DNA of 64,000 nt, taken from Caryophanales bacterium UBA4694 (GTDB lineage: Bacteria > Bacillota_I > Bacilli_A > RFN20 > CAG-288). This document shows, one piece after another, positions 34,799 to 42,751 of the stretch. Position numbers and translations under genes: made by a program. The stretch is from contig DHKM01000027.1 of NCBI GenBank assembly GCA_002404835.1, positions 20,793 through 84,792 on the forward strand, written 5' to 3'. Every line of letters begins with the position of its first letter. Position 1 is the first letter of the stretch. Below the pieces are notes generated by a model. It saw only the letters and a list, made by a program, of their open reading frames with translations, had not been told where the DNA came from and ran no database searches.

Positions 34799-34808
34799 GT
34801 CCCCCACG

Positions 34809-34842
34809 TAAAAAGCCTCCCTCATAAGGAAGGAGGCTTTTA
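34809..34842 (-). terminator. terminator after the pheST-DUF177 unit
   Basis: Read leftward, AAAGCCTCC pairs with GGAGGCTTT across an 11-base loop, followed by TT. It starts two bases after the stop of the DUF177-like gene. Confidence 0.85.
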
Positions 34843-34843
34843 T

Positions 34844-35350
34844 TCAAAGATCTAAATCATCCAATTTCGAGAAGGGAGAAGTATTCTTCTTTTTTTCTTT
34901 TTCGTATTCAGAATCGGAATAAACCACGAATTCAGGATCCTTGTTCTTGAATTCGACTTCAGAATAATTGGAAGGAATAGCAGAAAACAAGAGTGCAAGT
35001 ATACTGCCCCTAAGATCATAGGCTCCATCTTTGTCCGGAACAATATCGCTGGACTCATTGTCACCGGGAAGAATCGTCACTTCGACATCATCGTTTATTT
35101 CGATTTCGTCGATGCGGTCGTTATCATGGTCATCGATGAGATCGACAAGCGCATATAGGTCAAGACGGATGACATAGCAGTCCTTATTACCGCTTATGGT
35201 TTCTTGAACGGAAAGCTCGTTGAAATCCTCAACATTTGTGAATTTGGCTCTTTCTTCATCCGTAAGGAAGAAATCAACATCGATAGGAACATTCAGCTTC
35301 GTATTCGGACTTCCAGGAAGAAAGATGATCCGATTATCCTTTTCCATCAT
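34844..35350 (-). CDS. DUF177 (YceD/YlbN-like) family protein, tentative
   Basis: An acidic 168-residue protein. Around residues 113-130 it has YDLRGSILALLFSAIPSNY, like the DxYDLxxxIxxxxxLxLP core of DUF177, and it ends with SPFSKLDDLDL, similar to the family's short C-terminal LxxL tail. The two cysteines of many members are missing. Homologues usually precede rpmF and are linked to 23S rRNA/ribosome biogenesis; here rpmF is not adjacent. It overlaps the end of pheT by 4 nt (ATGA). Confidence 0.5.
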   Translation of the reverse strand: MMEKDNRIIFLPGSPNTKLNVPIDVDFFLTDEERAKFTNVEDFNELSVQETISGNKDCYVIRLDLYALVDLIDDHDNDRIDEIEINDDVEVTILPGDNESSDIVPDKDGAYDLRGSILALLFSAIPSNYSEVEFKNKDPEFVVYSDSEYEKEKKKNTSPFSKLDDLDL

Positions 35351-37725
35351 TCACCTCTCAGAGAGATACCCAGATTTGATTTGACGGCTGTGACAATACG
35401 TTTGACAGCATCTTCGATTTCTTCGCCTTTTAACGTCTTTCCCTCTCTTTGGAAATAAAGGGATACACCGATGTAGCTATCTTTTGTCTTTTCATCGACA
35501 AAGCGATCGAAAAGGGAAACATGGTCAAGATAGGTATCCTTACACGACTTGATCGTATCGATCAGTTTCTTATAGCTGGTGGATTCATTGGCTTTGAAAG
35601 AAAGGTCTCTTCTGACTTGGGTATCCGCGGAGAATTTCACAAATTTCGTCTTAAGACCCTTAAGTTCCAACAGGAAGCCGAGGTCAATTTCAGCTAAATA
35701 CACATTCTCTTTTCTTAAGGTCGGATGGACACGTCCGAAAGTTCCGACGAAATCCTTGCCGACAAAAACATCAACGCTGGCATAAGGATGGAAAGCAGGA
35801 TTCTTGCTGTAAGTAAGACGATATCTGGTTTCGGGAATTCCTATTTTCTGGAAAACAGAAGTGATGATACCTTTCATATCGAAGAAGGAGAAATCCTCAC
35901 CATCATAGTTCTCCGTCTCATATTTCTTTCCAAGCAAACCGACAGAAAGATAAAGATGAGACCCTTTCTTAGGGTTATCGACATTGGAAATTTCGAACAA
36001 TCTGAGATCAGGATTATTATGCGTCAGGTTATAATCCATGGTCTGAAGCATACTGGGAAGAAGATCGCTTCTGACGATTTCATGATCCTTTGTCATCGGA
36101 TTGAGAAGACGATAACTTTCTTCGTTCGTGAACACGCGAATCATCTTATCCATTTTCTCGTCAATCAATGTATAAGAAAGTATCTCATCGAATCCCATGG
36201 AAACAAGCATTTCACGGATTTCGCGGCGTTTTCTCTGCTCTGGATTCAATCCTCCCTGAGTGATTGGATAATTCTTCAGGGTTGCAACGAGTCTTTCGGC
36301 TCCGAAATAACGATATACCTCTTCATCAATGTCGCACTGCTCCAGAAGATCGACTCTATCCATAGGTGGATATAGAAGATTTCCGACACGACGGATTCGA
36401 TAGTTTTCGAAAACCTTATTTGCTTCCTCTTCCGTATAGTTTCCGCCAAGTCTATGATTAAGAAGCTCAAGAGAAAACTCGACAGGTTTTTCCTCATCTT
36501 TGACGGCATTGAAAGACGAATAGGAGAAGACTTTGTAGGAATCGAGGAATTCCGGAAGAAGACGGAGAGTAATAGCCAAAGCCTCATCTACCATCTTCGG
36601 GTTCCTCTCTTTGGCAAAAAGCTGACTGGAAGGAGAAGAAAGTCCGAGCCTAGCCGAAGTATGCCGCACATTGACATGATAGAAAATACCGGCTTCAATA
36701 TCAAAATCCTTTGTCGAATCCGATACAGCTCCACTATCTAAAGCCATGATACCGGCAACAGACACAGGACGATTGCCTTCCATGACAACAAGATCGTCTT
36801 TCTTCAGAATGATGTCTTTCCCGTCAAATGTTTTGACGGAGACAGAATCCAGATTATCGACAACGTGATAATCCCCTGCCTGGTTCTTTTTGGCATCGTA
36901 CATATTGAGAGGCTGACCAGAAAGCAGCATGCTGAAATTTCCCAAGTCGACAATAGGTGAAACAGGACGAATTCCGCTTGCGGAAAGGAAGTTCTTTATT
37001 CTATCCGGAGTCTTCGCTTTGACTTTCACATCCGTGATTCTAAGAATATCGAATCTCGGGCAGGAATCCGTTTCGCTTTTTACTGCAAATTGGGAAGGAA
37101 TGGCATTTTTCTGGAACTCAGGTGCCTTTTTCATCGGCAAAGACATCAAAGCCGAGATTTCCCTTGCCATACCAAAATAGCTAAGGCAATCAGGACGATT
37201 AGGAAGAACATTGATATCAAAAATCGTATCATCCAATCCCAAATAGGACAGAACATCGGTTTCCCCGATAGGAGCTTCTTCGCAAAGTTCCTCGATTCCA
37301 TCCTTTGACGGTGAATTTTCATCCAAGGATTCGCTTGGAACTCCGAGTTCAAGAAGCGAGCAGCACATTCCGTCGCTTTCTTTTCCGCGGATCATTCCTT
37401 TCTTAATGGTTGCGTTCAAAAACGGAAGCACGCAACCTTCCAGGGCCACGATAACCTTGATGCCGGCTCTGGCATTCTTGGCTCCGCATACGATATTCTT
37501 GATACCATATTTATTTCCCAAATCCACGGTAAGAAGATGAAGATGATCGCTGTCTGGATGCTTTTCGCAGGTAAGAATCTTTCCGATACAAAGCTTGGAT
37601 GCACTGGCAAGCGGATGCATATCCTCGACTTCGAAGCCAGAAAAAGTGAGTCTATCACGAACCGTTTTAGGATCAGTCAAGGATAAATCGACCAACTCAG
37701 ATAAAAGCTTATATGAAAATAACAT
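35347..37725 (-). CDS. pheT: Phenylalanyl-tRNA synthetase beta subunit
   Basis: 792 residues, the normal bacterial length. The N-terminal tRNA-binding (EMAP-like) domain is at about 40-150 with KHPDSDHLHLLTVDLG and IVCGAKNARAGIKV. B3/B4 editing region, B5 domain (EANKVFENYRIRR), the catalytic-like core and the C-terminal FDX-ACB anticodon domain (VRRDLSFKANESTSYKKL) follow. It lies 6 nt after pheS. Confidence 0.97.
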   Translation of the reverse strand: MLFSYKLLSELVDLSLTDPKTVRDRLTFSGFEVEDMHPLASASKLCIGKILTCEKHPDSDHLHLLTVDLGNKYGIKNIVCGAKNARAGIKVIVALEGCVLPFLNATIKKGMIRGKESDGMCCSLLELGVPSESLDENSPSKDGIEELCEEAPIGETDVLSYLGLDDTIFDINVLPNRPDCLSYFGMAREISALMSLPMKKAPEFQKNAIPSQFAVKSETDSCPRFDILRITDVKVKAKTPDRIKNFLSASGIRPVSPIVDLGNFSMLLSGQPLNMYDAKKNQAGDYHVVDNLDSVSVKTFDGKDIILKKDDLVVMEGNRPVSVAGIMALDSGAVSDSTKDFDIEAGIFYHVNVRHTSARLGLSSPSSQLFAKERNPKMVDEALAITLRLLPEFLDSYKVFSYSSFNAVKDEEKPVEFSLELLNHRLGGNYTEEEANKVFENYRIRRVGNLLYPPMDRVDLLEQCDIDEEVYRYFGAERLVATLKNYPITQGGLNPEQRKRREIREMLVSMGFDEILSYTLIDEKMDKMIRVFTNEESYRLLNPMTKDHEIVRSDLLPSMLQTMDYNLTHNNPDLRLFEISNVDNPKKGSHLYLSVGLLGKKYETENYDGEDFSFFDMKGIITSVFQKIGIPETRYRLTYSKNPAFHPYASVDVFVGKDFVGTFGRVHPTLRKENVYLAEIDLGFLLELKGLKTKFVKFSADTQVRRDLSFKANESTSYKKLIDTIKSCKDTYLDHVSLFDRFVDEKTKDSYIGVSLYFQREGKTLKGEEIEDAVKRIVTAVKSNLGISLRGE

Positions 37726-37731
37726 GATTCA

Positions 37732-38778
37732 TCACTCCTTTCTGAACTGCTTGAGGAATTTGACATCGCCGGTATAGAAACGCTTGATATCGTCGATTCC
37801 GTATTTCAACATGGCAACTCGGTCAATACCGATGCCGAAGGCAATTCCTTGATATTTCTTATCATCGAAGCCATTCAGCCTCAGAACGTTCGGATGTACC
37901 ATACCTGCCCCAAGGATTTCAATCCAGCCGGTATGTTTGCACAAAGCGCATCCTTTTCCACCGCACTCGAAGCAGGAAATATCAGCTTCGACACTTGGCT
38001 CAGTGAACGGGAAAAAAGAAGGACGGAAGCGGACTTCCCTCTTCTCGCCGAACAGATGACGAAGAAGAAGAGTCAAAGTTTCCATCAAATTGCTGAAAGT
38101 CACATCCTCACTGATGACAAGTCCTTCGATTTGACCGAACTGATGGGAATGAGTAGCATCATTGTCCCTACGATAGACTTTTCCAGGGGAAATGATTTTG
38201 ATCGGACCCTTTCCTTTGCTTAAAGCCATGTAACGGGCCTGAATGGCAGAAGTCTGGGAACGAAGGACCGTGTTTGGATCAATCACAAATGTATCCTGCA
38301 TGTCCCTGGCTGGATGATCCTTGGGAATATTGAGAAGCTCGAAATTGTTGGTATCGGATTCGACTTCCGGACCATTGACAACGATATATCCAAGACCGGT
38401 GAAAAAGTCCGAGATATCGTCGACTATGGAATAAAACGGATTCTTACTGCCGTTAAAACAGCCATTTCCAGGAAGAGTGATATCGACTTTTCCTTCCTCA
38501 AGCTTCTTCTGAAGCTCCTTTTCATTGAGTTCCTTTTCCTTTTCCTCGAAAAGAGAATTAAGCCTGTTTTTCAGATTGCCCAAAGCCTGTCCGAATTCCT
38601 TCTTCTCCTCGTTCTTCACATCCTTCATCATAGAATAAAATCCAGTCAGATCACTCTTCTTTCCCAAAAACTGACCCTTGAAGTTGTTTAAGGATAGTTT
38701 ATCTACGACCTGTTTGATGGCCTGTTGGGCCTTGTTGACCTGTTGTTCTGAAATTTCCTTGAATTCCTGTAATGTCAT
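37732..38778 (-). CDS. pheS: Phenylalanyl-tRNA synthetase alpha subunit
   Basis: Catalytic subunit, 348 residues. An N-terminal coiled coil (about 1-95) precedes the class II core: MQDTFVIDPNTVLRSQTSA, VYRRDNDATHSHQFGQIEGL (motif 2), RPSFFPFTEPSVEADISC, and GAGMVHPNVLRLNG with GIGIDRVAMLKYGI (motif 3). An inserted CFECGGKGCALCKHTGW cysteine motif is found in many Bacilli. It follows ftsZ by 11 nt, an unusual neighbour. Confidence 0.97.
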   Translation of the reverse strand: MTLQEFKEISEQQVNKAQQAIKQVVDKLSLNNFKGQFLGKKSDLTGFYSMMKDVKNEEKKEFGQALGNLKNRLNSLFEEKEKELNEKELQKKLEEGKVDITLPGNGCFNGSKNPFYSIVDDISDFFTGLGYIVVNGPEVESDTNNFELLNIPKDHPARDMQDTFVIDPNTVLRSQTSAIQARYMALSKGKGPIKIISPGKVYRRDNDATHSHQFGQIEGLVISEDVTFSNLMETLTLLLRHLFGEKREVRFRPSFFPFTEPSVEADISCFECGGKGCALCKHTGWIEILGAGMVHPNVLRLNGFDDKKYQGIAFGIGIDRVAMLKYGIDDIKRFYTGDVKFLKQFRKE

Positions 38779-38789
38779 AACTCACCTTT

Positions 38790-40127
38790 CTAATCATTGT
38801 CAATCGGAATGACAATGGTACCATCGCTGTCATCATCTTCTTCGTCAGCAGCGTCATCCTGTTTTTGATTATCGCCATTTTCTTCAACTGCGAATTCATA
38901 CACATCAGCAGCCGGTTTCTTCTCTTCTTTTTCTTTTTCGACAGCCGGAACGGCAACATCATTTTCCACCGGCTTCTCATCGGTTTTCTCTTCTTCTTTC
39001 TTCTTGTTGAGAAGACTCTTTAGGTAATCAGGAAGGGGAGAGGAATCCTGATCCTTCTCCATTTCCTTTTCGGTCCTGGAGATATCCTTCTTTTCCTCTT
39101 TTTGGACAAAAGTATTCCTCATGTGGGGAGTATCGGCAGAAAAATCCATCTCTTTGACAAAGTCTGTGGCAATAATCGCAATCGTGACTTTATCCTTATA
39201 ATTCTCATCGTACATGACACCGAAGATGATATTCGGTTCGTTTCCGCTCGATTCATTGATGAAGTCCACGGCATACTGGATGTCATCCAGCGTGGTATCA
39301 TCCCCGATTGTAAAGTTGATGATCATGCTCTGTGCGCCTTTGATGGATGCCTCAAGAAGAGGGGAATTGATGGCATTTCTGGCAGCATCGATGGCTTTTT
39401 CCTTGCCGGTTCCGGTTCCAATACCGATCAGAGAAATGCCCTTTCCGGAAAGAGTGGACTTCACATCGGCAAAATCCAAATTGATGATGCCATGCTCAAG
39501 AATCATATCCGTAATGGTCTTAACAGCCCTAGCCAAAACCATATCCGCACATTTGAAGGCTTCCCTAAGCCCCTTTGTTCCATTGTTGAAGACAAGCTTA
39601 TCATTGCTCACGACGATAATGGCATCCACATTCTTCTTCAGTTCGGCAATACCCTGAAGGGCATTCAGCTTACGCTGCTTACCCTCGAAATTGAATGGCC
39701 GAGTAACAATGGCAAGGACCAAGGATCCTTGATCCCTGGCTGCTTTGGCAATAACCGGAGCAGCTCCGGTTCCGGTTCCTCCGCCTTCACCGCAGGCCAA
39801 GAAGACCATGTCGGCGTCTTTGACGAGGATCTGGATATCGGAATAGGAATCCTCAGCCGCCTCTTTGCCCCGGCTTGGATTTCCGCCGGCACCGAGTCCG
39901 TTGGTAATGTTCTTGCCAAGAACATATTTGTTCGGACATTCACTGTGGGCCAAAGCCTGGGCATCCGTATTACAGACAATATACTCGACAAGATCCTTCT
40001 TGTCGTTGATCATCTGGTTAACAGCATTGCTTCCGCCTCCACCGACACCGATTACTTTGATCTTGGCATTCGTTGTCAGACTATCTGTCGAAAAGACAAG
40101 CGGATTTCTTTCATTTTTTTCTTGCAT
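38790..40127 (-). CDS. ftsZ: Cell division protein FtsZ
   Basis: Tubulin-like GTPase that forms the division ring; 445 residues. GTP-binding GVGGGGSNAVNQM, the tubulin signature CGEGGGTGTGAAP and the T7 loop NLDFADVK are intact. The polymerising core ends near residue 325. A tail of about 120 residues follows: PLPDYLKSLLNKKK at roughly 368-381 resembles the C-terminal peptide that binds FtsA/SepF, but it is internal and is followed by a ~65-residue highly acidic stretch ending GTIVIPIDND. It sits between ftsA and pheS. Confidence 0.96.
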   Translation of the reverse strand: MQEKNERNPLVFSTDSLTTNAKIKVIGVGGGGSNAVNQMINDKKDLVEYIVCNTDAQALAHSECPNKYVLGKNITNGLGAGGNPSRGKEAAEDSYSDIQILVKDADMVFLACGEGGGTGTGAAPVIAKAARDQGSLVLAIVTRPFNFEGKQRKLNALQGIAELKKNVDAIIVVSNDKLVFNNGTKGLREAFKCADMVLARAVKTITDMILEHGIINLDFADVKSTLSGKGISLIGIGTGTGKEKAIDAARNAINSPLLEASIKGAQSMIINFTIGDDTTLDDIQYAVDFINESSGNEPNIIFGVMYDENYKDKVTIAIIATDFVKEMDFSADTPHMRNTFVQKEEKKDISRTEKEMEKDQDSSPLPDYLKSLLNKKKEEEKTDEKPVENDVAVPAVEKEKEEKKPAADVYEFAVEENGDNQKQDDAADEEDDDSDGTIVIPIDND

Positions 40128-40139
40128 AATGACTCCTGT

Positions 40140-41300
40140 TTATTTATCTCTGGAAAAGGACTGATTGCTGAAATTTGTATCGCCCTCCTTCTTCTTGGCT
40201 TCCTGGATGGTTGTCTGATAGGTAAAAGAAGAAATCAGGATTGCGCCAAGGCAATTCGCATAAACTTTGTTCCTGGCACCAATTGCCTTGTTGTAGAAAA
40301 TCATGTTGTCCCTTTTCAATTCATTTACGAAGTAATTGTCAATATCCTCGACATCGCTTCCCGGTCCTGCCAGAATCAAAGGAACATCTTTACCGGCAGA
40401 ATGAATCTGAACACATTCCTTAAGAGAAGCAACCAAGGGGTCGAAAGCCTTTTTGAAGGCATCGCTGGTATCCGACAGGGTTTTCTGGTCCTCCGTGATG
40501 AATACAAACCCGGATTCATTCCTAAGACCGAAAAGGTTCAAGTATTCCAGGGTTTTCTTCACATCCAGAGACAGTGACTTGCTGGCTCGGTCAACCACCT
40601 GATCAATGCCATAGCGGATGATTTTCGATTCGTTCATTCTACGTTTTGATACATAAGAAAGGTAGGAATAATCCTTTTCAATATCAAGACAGATATAGGA
40701 GGAAGGAACTTCAAAGAAATTTATGAAGCTGATGGTACAAAAAGAAGAAACAAGATAAAGATATATGTCCAGGTGAAGATCACGAAGGATCGATGCATAA
40801 TGGTTGTAGGATTCCTCATCGACCATCTGAGCATCGGCAAAGACTTCCAGTTGATCCGAAAGCGAACCAACAGGAAAAGTATCGTAGTTCTTCTTGTTGT
40901 CATCCGCAAAAAGAGAGGGATCATCATAGACAATCTTCTTCCCTTCCATCTTTGTCTTCTTGTTGATCTGATTCGTGCAGTTCTGGTAATCAACCTGGGT
41001 GATTCTGGAAGAAGGATCGACAGTCGTAGATTTACCTTCCTCAGATTTCACCAAAAAACCATCCGGAGGAAGCAGCGCAATGAATACTCCCAAATCATCT
41101 TTCAGTTTGCTTTTGGCTTCCCGAAGAAGAAGCGCAAGACTTTCCTCCGTTTCTTTCTTGTTCAAATAACCCTTTTCGTCGATAGGAATCGGTTGACCTT
41201 CCATGGCCTGCAGCGCATAGACGGTTCCTTTGAAATAATATCCGGTGACGACTCTCAGCCCACTAGAGGAGAAATCGATGACCGTTACCAAATTTGACAT
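40140..41300 (-). CDS. ftsA: FtsA-like actin-fold division protein
   Basis: 386 residues. Actin-fold motifs: VIDFSSSGLRVVTGYY (phosphate 1), SYICLDIEKDYSYLSYV (phosphate 2), and LILAGPGSDVEDIDNYF (adenosine). Position directly before ftsZ and after ftsQ supports FtsA, the membrane anchor of FtsZ. It is shorter and very divergent, and the C-terminus (EGDTNFSNQSFSRDK) is polar, with no amphipathic membrane-targeting helix that I can see. It could therefore be a division actin of altered function. Confidence 0.75.
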   Translation of the reverse strand: MSNLVTVIDFSSSGLRVVTGYYFKGTVYALQAMEGQPIPIDEKGYLNKKETEESLALLLREAKSKLKDDLGVFIALLPPDGFLVKSEEGKSTTVDPSSRITQVDYQNCTNQINKKTKMEGKKIVYDDPSLFADDNKKNYDTFPVGSLSDQLEVFADAQMVDEESYNHYASILRDLHLDIYLYLVSSFCTISFINFFEVPSSYICLDIEKDYSYLSYVSKRRMNESKIIRYGIDQVVDRASKSLSLDVKKTLEYLNLFGLRNESGFVFITEDQKTLSDTSDAFKKAFDPLVASLKECVQIHSAGKDVPLILAGPGSDVEDIDNYFVNELKRDNMIFYNKAIGARNKVYANCLGAILISSFTYQTTIQEAKKKEGDTNFSNQSFSRDK

Positions 41301-41316
41301 GTCTTATTACCTCCTT

Positions 41317-42237
41317 TCAATACTGTTTCACAATATCGATGGTATCATTCTGTCTGTATTCGACCTTGAAATGATAAACATCGATAGAATTGCCTTCCGG
41401 AAACTTGTATTCCTGCAAGGAAAGAGTTTCTGCTTGTTTGTTGCAGGCATTCAAAGCTTCGTTCAGGAACACTTTCTGATTGAAAATCTTGTCGATTTTG
41501 TCATAGAGAACGTTTTCGAAACAGAAAACACGTTCAGTCCTTGTGTCTTTATAAAGAACATCCATGATTTTGAAATTTTCGTTCTTATAGACGACATCCG
41601 AAAAACCGTCCAAGACCAAAGAAGAAGTGTTTTTGAAAGGAGAAAACATTTTCTTCGAAAAATCTTCTCCGACATCCCCTTGTCTTATATGAACCTTAAA
41701 AAGTGATCCGGACTGACATTTTTCACTGACGGTTTGCTTAAGCTCTTTTTTTCTTTCCTCTTCCAAATTCGTATTGTCAATCAGAGAAAGAACTTCATCA
41801 AGTTTTTTTCCGGAAGAAAAATAACTGATTCCCTCATACTGTCCAAGAGGAAAATCCTCTTCGGCTACAACTTTCCCGGAAAAAACATTGGACGAGATTT
41901 TGATACCGGATAAAAGTCCGGAGGAATTCTTCTCCAGATTCTGCGAAGCCTCTTTTGAATCGAAAGTAAGAAGCGAGGTCTTTTTGTGAACCCCCATCAT
42001 ATAGAAAACATCTTCTTTATCAAGATTCCTAAGGCCTTCGAAACGAAGAGATTCCACATGAAAGACAGGAAGGGAGAGATAAAGGAAAAGCGAAAGTATC
42101 CATAAAAGAAGAAGTACGAGAAAAAAAGTCTTCTTGTTTCGGTAGTGCGTATTTCTTTTTTCAAGCTCATCATCTATCGTCAGATAGCTTGGCGGAGCCG
42201 AAAAATCTTCATTTTTCATTTGTTGCGTAGATTTCAT
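41317..42237 (-). CDS. ftsQ: Cell division protein FtsQ/DivIB
   Basis: Bitopic division protein, 306 residues from the ATG at 42237 (TGAGG six bases upstream; a TTG 12 codons earlier is less convincing). A cytoplasmic N-terminus of ~35 residues, one membrane helix (about 37-58, FFLVLLLLWILSLFLYLSL), then a POTRA domain beginning FHVESLRFEGLRNLDKEDVF, and an extended C-terminal part. The POTRA pattern and the place before ftsA support the call. Its partners FtsL (32993) and DivIC would complete the complex; DivIC is not in the window. Confidence 0.82.
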   Translation of the reverse strand: MKSTQQMKNEDFSAPPSYLTIDDELEKRNTHYRNKKTFFLVLLLLWILSLFLYLSLPVFHVESLRFEGLRNLDKEDVFYMMGVHKKTSLLTFDSKEASQNLEKNSSGLLSGIKISSNVFSGKVVAEEDFPLGQYEGISYFSSGKKLDEVLSLIDNTNLEEERKKELKQTVSEKCQSGSLFKVHIRQGDVGEDFSKKMFSPFKNTSSLVLDGFSDVVYKNENFKIMDVLYKDTRTERVFCFENVLYDKIDKIFNQKVFLNEALNACNKQAETLSLQEYKFPEGNSIDVYHFKVEYRQNDTIDIVKQY

Positions 42238-42333
42238 TTTTTGCCTCAGGAATATTTTAGCGTAATCAGTCAAATAGAGAAAGCAAAAAAGGACAAATTG
42301 AAGAGATTTCCGGAAAAAAGGGTAGCCTTGGAT

Positions 42334-42663
42334 TTATTTCCGATAGATAAACCTCGTTTGGAATCCGAAAAGCGGGAAATAACGTAAAACCTCCTTCATG
42401 CGGATGATGGCCATGCTTTTAGAAAGAAAGCTTCCCGATGGATAGAACCGGATATAGTTCTTGTCAGTATAAAGAAGTACATAGAAATAACCCGTCCTTC
42501 CAAAATCCACGCCTTCCATGACAAAGCCCTCCAATTTCCCGCAAAAATTGATGACACAAGTTCGGAAAACGCTATTGTCCATCAAAAAGAACCTCAGATC
42601 ATCTTTATCCTTGAGCAGTCGAAAAAGATAATCCCAGTCATCGACGTATTCTCTCTCATCCAT
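42334..42663 (-). CDS. hypothetical protein, 109 residues
   Basis: I do not recognise this protein. It is soluble, rich in aromatic residues (DWDYLFRLL at the start, YFYVLLYTDKNYIRFYPSG in the middle) and has no membrane helix. It is supported by codon usage like its neighbours, by its place between recJ and ftsQ in the same direction, and by an AAGGAG nine bases before the ATG. That Shine-Dalgarno lies in the 3' arm of the recJ terminator hairpin, so expression would depend on read-through and hairpin opening. Confidence 0.55.
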   Translation of the reverse strand: MDEREYVDDWDYLFRLLKDKDDLRFFLMDNSVFRTCVINFCGKLEGFVMEGVDFGRTGYFYVLLYTDKNYIRFYPSGSFLSKSMAIIRMKEVLRYFPLFGFQTRFIYRK

Positions 42664-42692
42664 AAAAAATGCTCCTTTTTAGAAGGAGCATA
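42664..42692 (-). terminator. recJ terminator that also carries the next gene's Shine-Dalgarno
   Basis: Read leftward, TGCTCCTT and AAGGAGCA form an 8-bp stem followed by TTTTTT and then ATG at 42663. The 3' arm contains AAGGAG. Confidence 0.75.
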
Positions 42693-42751
42693 CATCAATT
42701 CGAAACAAAAAGAAACTGCTGGGAAAAAAGTCGGAAGACATAGGAACAAAT

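Noticed and set aside
39102..40577. 491-codon open frame on the + strand
   Set aside because: It lies antisense across ftsZ and ftsA, has no family resemblance, and arises from the mirrored codon bias of those genes.
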